From Verrucomicrobiaceae bacterium (GTDB lineage: Bacteria; Verrucomicrobiota; Verrucomicrobiia; Verrucomicrobiales; Verrucomicrobiaceae): DNA of 49,797 bases. Shown here piece after piece: positions 1 to 7,595 of the stretch; the stretch's first letter is position 1, and each line of letters begins with the position of its first letter. The notes under the pieces were generated by a model. The model did no database searches and was not told the origin of the DNA. It was given only the letters and a program-made list of their open reading frames with translations. The position numbers and the translations under genes are program-made. The stretch lies in the NCBI GenBank assembly GCA_947466075.1, contig CANIBP010000051.1, positions 1 through 49,797 on the forward strand, read 5' to 3'.

Positions 1-2
1 CC

Positions 3-68
3 CGTTACGTCCTGATCGACGCGAACCGCGCGCCAAAAAACGAAGGCCGAAGTCCTATCAATTACTAA
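3..68 (+). CDS. C-terminal tail of an upstream gene (partial)
   Basis: A reading frame is open from the left edge of the window and ends at a TAA at 66-68, giving 21 residues ending in SPINY. Nothing recognisable can be assigned from so short a tail. A second plus-strand frame is also open from the edge for longer, so the choice of frame is tentative; this one reads more like protein (RYVLIDAN). Confidence 0.3.
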   Translation, partial: RYVLIDANRAPKNEGRSPINY

Positions 69-171
69 CTGCCCCGCGCCACAAGTTCCAAGAAATCCCC
101 CATCGTGAACGCTACCGTGCTGCTGCTTAACCGAGTGCCATTCGGGCCAGCCCTAGAATGGCTTTCTTTAT

Positions 172-200
172 TTGACGCGCATTCTGCCAGCGCTTAGGAA
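172..200 (+). promoter_or_regulatory. weak sigma70-like promoter candidate
   Basis: TTGACG at 172-177 is followed after 17 bases by TAGGAA at 195-200, about 28 bases before the ATG at 228. The -35 is good but the -10 matches only half of TATAAT, so this is a weak candidate. The rest of 69-227 shows no gene. Confidence 0.25.
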
Positions 201-227
201 CTCTTTCTGTCTTCCCTCACACTTTCT

Positions 228-851
228 ATGCACGTGCGTTCCCTCCTTCGCTGCTCTTTTGCCGCCGCCCTCTTCAGTCTCGCCGCCTCGGCGGTCAACG
301 CGCAGCAATTGCCGCTCGACCACCCCTGCGCCGCTTTGGTGAAAAAATACCTCGCTGCCGTGGTGCAGCAGGACTGGAAGACTGCATCACACATGTTGGT
401 GTCCGCTTCCTTGGAGCGTCGTCAGCGTGAGACTGTCGGCATTATCAAATCCGCTCCCACCATGACCGATGAGGAGACCATGCTCGCTGGCTACAATGTC
501 AAAGGCGTGGGTGATCTGGAAAAGATGACTCCCCAGGAGTTTTATCAGATTGACCGCGAAGCCTGGCACAAAAAACTCAAACTCACGCCTGAAGCGACCA
601 AGCGTAAGCAAGAGACGCTCAAAATTATCGTTCTCGGTCTCGTCGAAGAAAAGGACAAGGGTTATGTCCACGCCACCGTGCGCACATCGCAAGAAACACT
701 CACGGATAAGATCGAGGAATTGTTCCTCATTTCTTTTGTCCCAGACCCTGCTGATTCGAAGAACTATCTCATCTCGCCCGAGATGAAGGATCGTCCGGTC
801 ATCACACCGCTGGATGGTGCTGCTCCGAAGGATGCTCCCAAGAGCAAGTAA
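228..851 (+). CDS. secreted protein of unknown function
   Basis: A 207-residue protein. Residues 1-25 form a typical Sec signal peptide: basic start, Ala/Leu-rich core and a likely cleavage after AVNA. The mature part has many charged helical stretches and includes CAALVKKYLAAVVQQDW, which resembles the first helix of NTF2-like/DUF4878-type small domains that sense or carry ligands; this resemblance is only an impression. The C-terminus is Pro/Lys-rich. It ends two bases before the convergent menE gene, so it lies outside the menaquinone operon. No function can be assigned. The ATG at 228 is the only start that keeps the signal peptide. Confidence 0.7.
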   Translation: MHVRSLLRCSFAAALFSLAASAVNAQQLPLDHPCAALVKKYLAAVVQQDWKTASHMLVSASLERRQRETVGIIKSAPTMTDEETMLAGYNVKGVGDLEKMTPQEFYQIDREAWHKKLKLTPEATKRKQETLKIIVLGLVEEKDKGYVHATVRTSQETLTDKIEELFLISFVPDPADSKNYLISPEMKDRPVITPLDGAAPKDAPKSK

Positions 852-853
852 GC

Positions 854-1972
854 TCACAGCATCGTCCGCAGTTCGGCTAAACGAACCTTGCCCAGTTCGC
901 TGCGCGGAATCATCGGCACAGCCATGATTTGCTCCAGCTGCTCAAGCGTACGCAGTTCTTGATTGAGCGAAGCCAGCAGATTTTTGGCAATCGTTGGTGA
1001 CATGCCGCTGACTGCCAGTACCAGCCTTGCCTCCTTGCGTGCATCTGGCACATCGCAGACCACTGCCTCGCATTCGTGCAGACCCATTTGCAACATCTGC
1101 GCCTCGATACGCACTTGGATTGCTCCCAAAGACACCAGTTCACCCAAAATTTTCACCGTTCCGGCCTCTCGGCCCGTGAAGCGCAATAGCCGACGTGTGC
1201 CATGAGTCCATAACTCGACTCGATCCCGTGTGCGTAGCCCTAGTTTAGTTGAAATCGGCTGCCAGTGCCATTTTCCGGCTTCCTCGCTCGCATAACCTTT
1301 CGCCAGTGCTTCTCCTCGCACTGTGAGCACACCTTCGTCATTGATACGCAAATCCCAAATCGGCAGCACTTCCATTTCGCCGCCATCCTCCAGCGTTTGT
1401 GACGCAATTTGCGACGCTGTTTCGGTCATGCCGTATGTGCGTCGCACCGGCCAACCGAGTCGCTTGGCCGCTTGCTCCACCTCCGAACTCATTGCTCCGC
1501 CGCCGACGAGCACCACGCGTAGCGACTGCGGAGCACGCAACTGAGCCGCGGCCAGATCAAACACCTGCGTCGGCACCAGTGATGTCAGTGTGGCCCCGAC
1601 ATCAACACATCTCTGCACAAAGGCTGCTGCAAGCCATTTCCCTTCCAGCCTAGTCACCTGGTTCCCGCCTGCAAAGGCACGCGTCAGAACGCCAAATCCA
1701 CCCACATGATGGATGGGGAGTGCCAGCAGCCAGTGATCGCGCTCGTTGATGTCAAAATGTCTATTCACCGCACGGGCGGAGACCAGCAGGCTCTCTTTGG
1801 TCAATCCCACCCATTTGCGCTTGCCCTCGGAGCCACTTGTCTGGAAAAAGCACCAGTCCTTCGCCTTCAGCTCATGCAACGCAAATTCAGCCAGCGAGCC
1901 GCCTTCCTCGGTATGATCAGAATGCCCGATCCACACGCTGCCATCGCTCCAAAACGCAGGCTCGATCATCAT
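854..1972 (-). CDS. menE: o-succinylbenzoate-CoA ligase (MenE)
   Basis: An AMP-forming acyl-CoA ligase of about 372 residues that would activate o-succinylbenzoate for menaquinone synthesis in the cytoplasm. The adenylate-forming P-loop is present but degenerate (QTSGSEGKRK instead of TSGTTGxPK). The downstream YGMTETASQ block is clear, and the C-terminal LVALxG-like/TGR region precedes a short lid domain. It is shorter than typical MenE (about 450-490 residues), having lost much of the N-terminal lobe. Its ATG at 1972 overlaps the menC stop by 4 bases (ATGA), a coupling signal; an ATG at 1984 is also possible. Identification rests on family motifs plus the menA and menC neighbours. Confidence 0.85.
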   Translation of the reverse strand: MMIEPAFWSDGSVWIGHSDHTEEGGSLAEFALHELKAKDWCFFQTSGSEGKRKWVGLTKESLLVSARAVNRHFDINERDHWLLALPIHHVGGFGVLTRAFAGGNQVTRLEGKWLAAAFVQRCVDVGATLTSLVPTQVFDLAAAQLRAPQSLRVVLVGGGAMSSEVEQAAKRLGWPVRRTYGMTETASQIASQTLEDGGEMEVLPIWDLRINDEGVLTVRGEALAKGYASEEAGKWHWQPISTKLGLRTRDRVELWTHGTRRLLRFTGREAGTVKILGELVSLGAIQVRIEAQMLQMGLHECEAVVCDVPDARKEARLVLAVSGMSPTIAKNLLASLNQELRTLEQLEQIMAVPMIPRSELGKVRLAELRTML

Positions 1973-2931
1973 AGCAGTCTCCATGGCAATGCTTCCAAGA
2001 CTCCGCCGAACCCTAGGCCACCACCGCTGCGGTCGGCCTCTAAAAAACCGCCGCGTGATTGTACTCGTTCAAAGAACTCGTCCTTCTCGAATAAGTGCTC
2101 CGTGCATAGCCCACAAAAGTCGAGCGCATGTCCCTCGGACATTGCTATCGCAGCTTCATAAGCCGCAAACATCTGCCCCAGCGCATGATCCATGGCCGAA
2201 GTAATCACCAGCGGCATTTCTGGATGCTGCGCCGCTACCGTGCGCCAGTCGCGCCGGGCAGGCTTCACTACGACCGCATCAAATCCGTGTGTTCCATTCT
2301 TCCAGCCCTTATCGAGAGCTAGCCTCAGGCCCCACCGCTGCCGCACCGCCTCCCATGTGTCTGCATCATAAGGAAAAGGATCCTCCACAAAATCGAGTGC
2401 ACGGTAAACACGCAGCGGCATGAATTCGACGAACTTCTCAAACGTTAGGTGGTCCAGCACGCCATTGAAATCCACCCGAAGTCGCACGCCCTGTGCTTCA
2501 AACCGCTTCGCACAGCCTTCCAGAAAGCGAATCGTCTCCCCGTAGTTTGCGTAGCCCTTCGCCTTGATGGCCGGCCAGCCTTCGTCCATCACACGCTGCA
2601 TCTGCGGCTCTGTATCGGTCGCAAAACTCCATGAGTAATGGCTGCGCGGAATCTCCAGCCCTTCAAACAAGCTTACGCCCGCACGTCTTGCCGCGCCGTC
2701 GATTTCCGCGCAGCGCAGCGCCATCGCCGTCACCGAAGTCGTCACGCCTTCGCTAAGCAATCGAAGCTGATCCTCCACCGGTGCATCACCGAACTCCGGC
2801 CACGGATGCACGCAGCCGAACCCGTCATTCACACGGATCAACGCTCCCGCAAACACCCGCCGCTGCGATGCCGCATTAAGCGCCACGCCGCTTCGCAGTA
2901 GGTATTCGTGAATGTAAATCGCCTCGCTCAC
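1969..2931 (-). CDS. menC: o-succinylbenzoate synthase (MenC)
   Basis: An enolase-superfamily dehydratase that converts SHCHC to o-succinylbenzoate in menaquinone synthesis. Expected elements occur in order: the KAKGY Lys pair, VDFNG with a metal Asp, FVEDPFP with a metal Glu, ALDKGW, then VVKPARRD with the catalytic Lys and VITSAMDH near the C-terminus. I chose the GTG at 2931, which overlaps the menA stop by 4 bases (GTGA); a GTG at 2967 would add 12 residues and overlap menA by 40 bases. About 320 residues matches the family. It lies between menA and menE in one operon. Confidence 0.88.
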   Translation of the reverse strand: MSEAIYIHEYLLRSGVALNAASQRRVFAGALIRVNDGFGCVHPWPEFGDAPVEDQLRLLSEGVTTSVTAMALRCAEIDGAARRAGVSLFEGLEIPRSHYSWSFATDTEPQMQRVMDEGWPAIKAKGYANYGETIRFLEGCAKRFEAQGVRLRVDFNGVLDHLTFEKFVEFMPLRVYRALDFVEDPFPYDADTWEAVRQRWGLRLALDKGWKNGTHGFDAVVVKPARRDWRTVAAQHPEMPLVITSAMDHALGQMFAAYEAAIAMSEGHALDFCGLCTEHLFEKDEFFERVQSRGGFLEADRSGGGLGFGGVLEALPWRLL

Positions 2932-3824
2932 TGCATCACATCTTTCGCTTTGACGATTCCCCAGCACATCAGCGCGGCAAAGGCCAGCAATTGCATGCCG
3001 CTCAACGCCAGTAGCCTGTTATGACCCCGGCTTGGTGGCTCAACAATCACCCGCCAGGCCACGAACAAACCGATTGGCAACGTCACCAGCGGCAGCGTGA
3101 AGGCACGCTCCCAGCCCTGCGTGAACCAGTATGTTCCCGCTGCATGCGCCGCCACGATCAACAGCACGATCTCCGTCTTCGCAAAACCAACGCCCAGCCG
3201 CACCGCCAGCGTCTTCTTGCCCGTCTGCCGATCCTCGTTCACATCGCGTAGATTGTTGATCGCAATCAAGACGGTGCTTAGACAGCCGATTTGAAACCCG
3301 GCGACCACCGCCGCCTCATACCACTCGCCCGTCTGCACAAACGCCGTGCCTGTCACTGCCACGAGACCAAAAAACAAAATCACAAACAGCTCTCCCAACC
3401 CGCGATACGCCAGCGGCACTCGTCCACCGGTATAGCCAAAGCAAAAATACAGCGATGGAATGCCGATGAACAAAATCGGCAGTCCCCGTGCTTCAAACAA
3501 TGGCACCGCCAGCAGTGTCGCCATCATCAGCATCAACCACGCCGCGATTTTCACCGTGCCTGCATCCGCACGTCCTGCCGCCGTGATGCGTCGCGGCCCG
3601 ATCCGCGCCTGCGTGTCCGCACCTTTGATCGAATCGAGCGCGTCATTGAAAAAGTTCGTCGCAATCTGCAAAGCGCCACAACTCCCCAACGTGCAAAGCG
3701 CTAGCGTCCAATCGAGCTTTCCTGAGATCTTCTCCGCCAGCGCACAACCTACTGCTACAGGCGCAATCGCCGCCCCGAGCGTTTTCGGGCGTGCTGCGGC
3801 GATCCAATCGAAAAGTGAAGCCAT
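2928..3824 (-). CDS. menA: 1,4-dihydroxy-2-naphthoate polyprenyltransferase (MenA)
   Basis: A UbiA-family integral membrane prenyltransferase of 298 residues that would attach the polyprenyl tail to DHNA to form demethylmenaquinone. The first Asp-rich motif is NFFNDALDSIKGAD near residue 60. The second lies near residue 190 in INNLRDVNEDRQTGKKT, which is typical of MenA rather than UbiA. Eight or nine hydrophobic helices are visible. It is first of the three minus-strand men genes (menA-menC-menE), all with 4-base overlaps. The remaining men genes are not in the window. Confidence 0.92.
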   Translation of the reverse strand: MASLFDWIAAARPKTLGAAIAPVAVGCALAEKISGKLDWTLALCTLGSCGALQIATNFFNDALDSIKGADTQARIGPRRITAAGRADAGTVKIAAWLMLMMATLLAVPLFEARGLPILFIGIPSLYFCFGYTGGRVPLAYRGLGELFVILFFGLVAVTGTAFVQTGEWYEAAVVAGFQIGCLSTVLIAINNLRDVNEDRQTGKKTLAVRLGVGFAKTEIVLLIVAAHAAGTYWFTQGWERAFTLPLVTLPIGLFVAWRVIVEPPSRGHNRLLALSGMQLLAFAALMCWGIVKAKDVMQ

Positions 3825-3841
3825 GCGGAGAGAAATGTTAA

Positions 3842-3908
3842 ACCACAGAAGTCACAGAGAAGCACAAAGTTTAGAATCTCAAACATCTGTGTTCCTCCTT
3901 GCCCTCTG
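3842..3908. repeat. imperfect inverted repeat of the CCACAGAG type
   Basis: Between menA and the cytochrome gene, ACCACAGAAGTCACAGAG is followed about 40 bases later by CCCTCTGTGGTGAA, an imperfect palindrome bounded by CCACAGA and TCTGTGG. It resembles dispersed CCACAGAG repeats of several environmental bacteria. A short related piece (AACCACAGAG) occurs again near 48290. Confidence 0.5.
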
Positions 3909-3918
3909 TGGTGAAGAA

Positions 3919-6765
3919 TTACTTCGGCATCTCCACCTGCCCGTTCGACATCAAGTAAGCGATCAGGTTCTTCACGTTCTCATCGCCCAGCGCCGCTAGC
4001 AGCCCTTCCGGCATCAGCGACACCGGCAGTTGCTCCTGCTTCACGATCTGCGTGCGCTCAATGGTCAGCCGCTCCGCCGGTGTCTGCACCACCAGTGTGC
4101 GTTCCGTCTGCTCGGGGATCACTCCGGTGATCGTGCGGCCGTCCTTGAGATTGAGCACGCTTACACGGTAGTCCGCAGGCACCACGGCGCTCGGGTCCAG
4201 GATGTTTTCGAGGAGGTATTTCAGGTTGTGACGGTCGCTGCCGGTCAGTTCGGGAGCAATGGCTCCGCCTTGGCCGTACAGCTTGTGGCAGGCGCTGCAT
4301 GCCGCCATGAAGATCATGCGGCCCTTTGACGCATCCGCTTTCGCCAGCGTTTCTTGGTTCAGCAACGCTTCAAACTTCGTGAACTCGGCCTTCTTCGCCT
4401 CCGGCGTGTCGCGAATCTCGCCCCAGGATTCCGTGAGCAGCCTAGTGAGTGATTCATCGCCCAAATTGCGAATCTGCCGTGCCTGGAACGGCGAAATGGC
4501 CGCTGCGGGCACCTTCTTTGCTTTCAGTGCTTCGAGCAACGCCTTCGCATATGATGGACGCGATGACAGCGTCGCAATCGTCGCCGCCTGCATCTCCTGG
4601 CTGCGCTCCGGCCACGGCTGGAGCATCGCCTTCGGGATGTTGGGATCATCATACGCCGCCAGCGCACTCCGCGCCGCCGTGCCGAGCACCTTGTCATTGA
4701 CCAGTCCACGAATCACCGGCAGCAGCTCCGGCTTCGCACTCCGCGTCAGGCTCGCCAACGCACTCCGCCGTGCATTCGCATCGCATTCCGCATCTTTTAC
4801 AATGACGATCAGTTCTTCCGCCGCACGTCCGCTGCCGAAGACCACGGAGAGCTGCTGTGTGACCGGACCGGGGACCGAACTCACCAGTTCATCCCAGCCC
4901 TTCGGCTTCTTGGCCGAACTCCAGCCTTCCAGGCCCGCTGCCAGCCCGCTGAGCACATCGTTGCGCAGTTCCGGCTGCTTCAGCATCAGCGCCACCAGTC
5001 CATCCACCGCCGCCGGCTGTTTTTCGATCTCCTCCGCCAGCCGCCGTGCCACCAGCCGCCGCACCGTCGGAATCTTCGCACTCGCGATCAACTCCAGCGC
5101 CTTCTCTGGAGCCGCCGCCACCGCTGGCTCGATACCATACCAGATCATGAGCGGCTGCTGACGGTCGTTCGCGTCTTCGGTGTGCTTTGCGAGCGCCGTC
5201 GCGATGGGCCAGCGGGATTCGAAGGGAAGGCGCTGCATTTGTGATGCTACCGTTAGGCGGACAATTCCCGATGGATCTTTGGCAAACATTTGACATGCCC
5301 CAGACAACAAAGGCGCGCCTGATTCACTCAGTTCGCGGAGTGCTTGTGCCTTCTCACTTTCGGTTGGGTGCTGATTTTTCGTGATATTTAGGGGTGTTAC
5401 TCGCTTTTCGAAGGTGATTTGCCGTGCGCTTCGGCTCCACCAGTTGTTCGGAGACTCCAACAACTTCAGCAACTCCTCATTCTTCATCGCTGCCAAGTCG
5501 ATCGGCACCGCCTTCTTCGGCTCCCCATACACGATCTTGTAAATCCGACCGCTCGTCCGATGCACGCCATCGCTGTCGTGGCACTCGCCGCTGTCGCTCC
5601 AGTCGGACACGATGACGTTGCCGTCAGGGCAGGTGAGGAGGTCGATGCCGCGGAACCACTTGTCCTTGGCCTTCATGAAGTCGGGCGCGTGCTTGCCGAC
5701 GTAGCCGCAGCCCAGGCGCTCCAGTTTGTCAACGTTGATGCGGTTGCCGTGCAGATTGCAGGTCAGCACCGCACCGTGGTATTCCTTCGGCCAGGTGCCG
5801 CCTTGATAGATCAGCATGCCCACATGCGCGTGGCCGCCGCCAAGTTCCAGCGTCTTGCCGCTGATGCCCTTGCGGATGTCGCTCCACTTTTCCGCGCCGG
5901 TGTCCCAATGAAAATGATCCGCCGTCTGCTCAATGACTTCATACACATGCGGATTCAAATGCGTGCCGAACATGCGGCGGAAATACGCGCCTGGAATCAC
6001 ATGCCAGAGATGGCCGATGACCGTGTTAATCATGAACAACTCGCCTTCGGCATTCCAATCATGCCCCCAGGAGTTCGTGCCGCCATGCGCCACCACCTCA
6101 AACACCTTCCGCGTCGGATGATAGCGCCAGATCGCGCAGTTCAGCTTCGTGCGCTGGTCCTGCGGTGTGCCCGGAGCACCGACGCTCGATGTGTCCGTGA
6201 TGCCATGGCGGCCATACAGCCACCCATCCGGCCCCCAGCGCAGGCCGTTGACGATGTTGTGGCCGATGGTCTTCACATTGAAGCCGTCGAGCAACACTTC
6301 TGGCTCGCCATCTGGCACGTCGTCGCCATTCTTGTCGGCGATGAAGCTCAGCGTGCCGTTGTGCAGCACCCACACGCCGCCGTAGCCAATCTCCACGCTC
6401 GTGAGGTAGCTGCCACCCTCCCAGAAGACCTTTCGCCCGTCGTGTTTCCCATCTCCGTCCTTGTCTTCGAGAATGATGATGCGATCCCGCAGCTTCGTGT
6501 CCCAACGCTGCGGATTCTCCGCATACGTGTAATTCTCCGCCACCCACAGCCGCCCCTTCGTGTCCCAGCTCATCGCAATCGGCTGCCGCACATCCGGCTC
6601 TGCCGCGAAGACGACACACTTGAACCCTGGCGGCAGTTCCATGCTGGCCGCTGCCTCTTCGGCGGACATTGGTTCACCTTTTTCGGTGTTGAACGGAATG
6701 GGAAAATCAGCGGCGCTGAGAGCCGAGGCCGCGAGCAGGAGCGTGAGAAAAGTCGGGAGATGCAT
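3919..6765 (-). CDS. PVC-type membrane-bound dehydrogenase/HEAT/cytochrome c protein
   Basis: About 948 residues from the ATG at 6765, chosen because a clean signal peptide (MHLPTFLTLLLAASALSAA) starts there; an upstream in-frame start at 6804 would spoil it. Architecture: N-terminal six-bladed propeller of the sugar/sorbosone dehydrogenase type, with repeated DGDGKHDG and GPDGWLYG-type blades (about 40-430); an alpha-helical HEAT-like middle (about 450-800); and a C-terminal Planctomycete/Verrucomicrobium heme domain with a single CSACH heme site, followed by the LxxxILDPSAVV block. These proteins are thought to be periplasmic oxidoreductases, often linked to polysaccharide breakdown; the substrate is unknown. 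It stands alone, 94 bases upstream of menA on the same strand. Confidence 0.88.
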   Translation of the reverse strand: MHLPTFLTLLLAASALSAADFPIPFNTEKGEPMSAEEAAASMELPPGFKCVVFAAEPDVRQPIAMSWDTKGRLWVAENYTYAENPQRWDTKLRDRIIILEDKDGDGKHDGRKVFWEGGSYLTSVEIGYGGVWVLHNGTLSFIADKNGDDVPDGEPEVLLDGFNVKTIGHNIVNGLRWGPDGWLYGRHGITDTSSVGAPGTPQDQRTKLNCAIWRYHPTRKVFEVVAHGGTNSWGHDWNAEGELFMINTVIGHLWHVIPGAYFRRMFGTHLNPHVYEVIEQTADHFHWDTGAEKWSDIRKGISGKTLELGGGHAHVGMLIYQGGTWPKEYHGAVLTCNLHGNRINVDKLERLGCGYVGKHAPDFMKAKDKWFRGIDLLTCPDGNVIVSDWSDSGECHDSDGVHRTSGRIYKIVYGEPKKAVPIDLAAMKNEELLKLLESPNNWWSRSARQITFEKRVTPLNITKNQHPTESEKAQALRELSESGAPLLSGACQMFAKDPSGIVRLTVASQMQRLPFESRWPIATALAKHTEDANDRQQPLMIWYGIEPAVAAAPEKALELIASAKIPTVRRLVARRLAEEIEKQPAAVDGLVALMLKQPELRNDVLSGLAAGLEGWSSAKKPKGWDELVSSVPGPVTQQLSVVFGSGRAAEELIVIVKDAECDANARRSALASLTRSAKPELLPVIRGLVNDKVLGTAARSALAAYDDPNIPKAMLQPWPERSQEMQAATIATLSSRPSYAKALLEALKAKKVPAAAISPFQARQIRNLGDESLTRLLTESWGEIRDTPEAKKAEFTKFEALLNQETLAKADASKGRMIFMAACSACHKLYGQGGAIAPELTGSDRHNLKYLLENILDPSAVVPADYRVSVLNLKDGRTITGVIPEQTERTLVVQTPAERLTIERTQIVKQEQLPVSLMPEGLLAALGDENVKNLIAYLMSNGQVEMPK

Positions 6766-6851
6766 GGTTAGGGCTGACTCTTTGCGAGGAGGAAAAAATG
6801 GCAATGTGGAAAGTAGGATGGTAAAATAAAATCATCGAAGCTGTTGAAAAG

Positions 6852-6877
6852 ATGGCATTCATGCCATACAAATGCCA
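6852..6877. promoter_or_regulatory. palindromic operator of the vapBC pair
   Basis: ATGGCAT-TC-ATGCCAT at 6852-6867 is a perfect inverted repeat. A third half-site, ATGCCA, lies at 6872-6877, three bases before the vapB ATG at 6880. Antitoxins of this type bind palindromes over their own promoter, so this is the likely autoregulatory operator. Confidence 0.6.
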
Positions 6878-6879
6878 GC

Positions 6880-7176
6880 ATGAAATTGACCATGCACATT
6901 GATGACGCCTTGTTGAAGCGGGTAATGAGCGCCCACGACATCTCCAGCAAGACCAAGGCCGTTGACTTCGCCTTACGGGAAGTGGATCGGCGGGCCACGT
7001 TGAAAAGATTGGCGGAAACCAATCTCGGTTTGACTGAGAAGGAAATTTTGAGCGCCTTTGATGACCGCTACAATGTCATCGAGCTGCGTGTAGCCGAAAC
7101 GCCGGGCGCATCTGCCAAAGCCACCGCTGAACGCAAACCCGTGACCTATGCAAAAAAGCCCCGTTCTCGTCGATAG
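6880..7176 (+). CDS. vapB: VapB-type antitoxin
   Basis: A 98-residue protein from the ATG at 6880. An earlier start at 6844 would run through the palindrome and adds residues unlike the family. The N-terminus (MKLTMHIDDALLKRVM) matches the strand and first helix of DUF2191/VapB ribbon-helix-helix-like antitoxins, followed by SKTKAVDFALREV. The basic, disordered C-terminus would wrap the toxin. The last 29 bases overlap the start of vapC in another frame, normal for a co-translated pair. Confidence 0.8.
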   Translation: MKLTMHIDDALLKRVMSAHDISSKTKAVDFALREVDRRATLKRLAETNLGLTEKEILSAFDDRYNVIELRVAETPGASAKATAERKPVTYAKKPRSRR

Positions 7177-7549
7177 CAGCTTCTACATCGGCATGACGCG
7201 GCAGGGGAAGAATCCGCTGCCGCTGCTCACTTATCTCGCCGTGGATCGCGATCTCGCGACCTGCGGCGTGATCCGGGCCGAAGTGGGACGCGGCATCCGC
7301 ATTCCGAAAGTGCGCGAGGCCTTCCATGGCTTTTGGGATGTGATGATTAATGTCCAGACGGACGACAAGCTCTGGCGGCATGCTGAAGACCTTGCCTGGA
7401 AGCTGGACCGCAGTGGCAAAATCTTACCGCTCACGGACATCGTGATCGCCTGCTGTGCCATGCGGCTGAACGCCACCATCCTCACGCATGACCATCATTT
7501 TTTGGAGATTCCTGGCATCCATGTCGCCATGAGTGGAGCCGACTTGTGA
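7148..7549 (+). CDS. vapC: VapC-type PIN-domain ribonuclease toxin
   Basis: A 133-residue PIN-domain protein expected to cleave RNA when free of VapB. The acidic metal-binding residues are in place: Asp in VLVDSSFYI, Glu in IRAEVGRG, Asp in LPLTDIVIA and Asp in ILTHDHHF. The start overlaps vapB by 29 bases. With all acidic residues present and a complete antitoxin, the pair looks functional. Confidence 0.85.
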   Translation: MQKSPVLVDSSFYIGMTRQGKNPLPLLTYLAVDRDLATCGVIRAEVGRGIRIPKVREAFHGFWDVMINVQTDDKLWRHAEDLAWKLDRSGKILPLTDIVIACCAMRLNATILTHDHHFLEIPGIHVAMSGADL

Positions 7550-7595
7550 TGCATGGAAGTGCTCGCGTGGTTCGTTTCCTGCATCACCATCTCCC

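Noticed and set aside
5419..6771. 450-residue plus-strand reading frame opposite the cytochrome gene
   Set aside because: It is antisense to a protein with clear propeller motifs, and its translation is biased (Arg/His/Ala/Val-rich) with no recognisable domain; a shadow frame.
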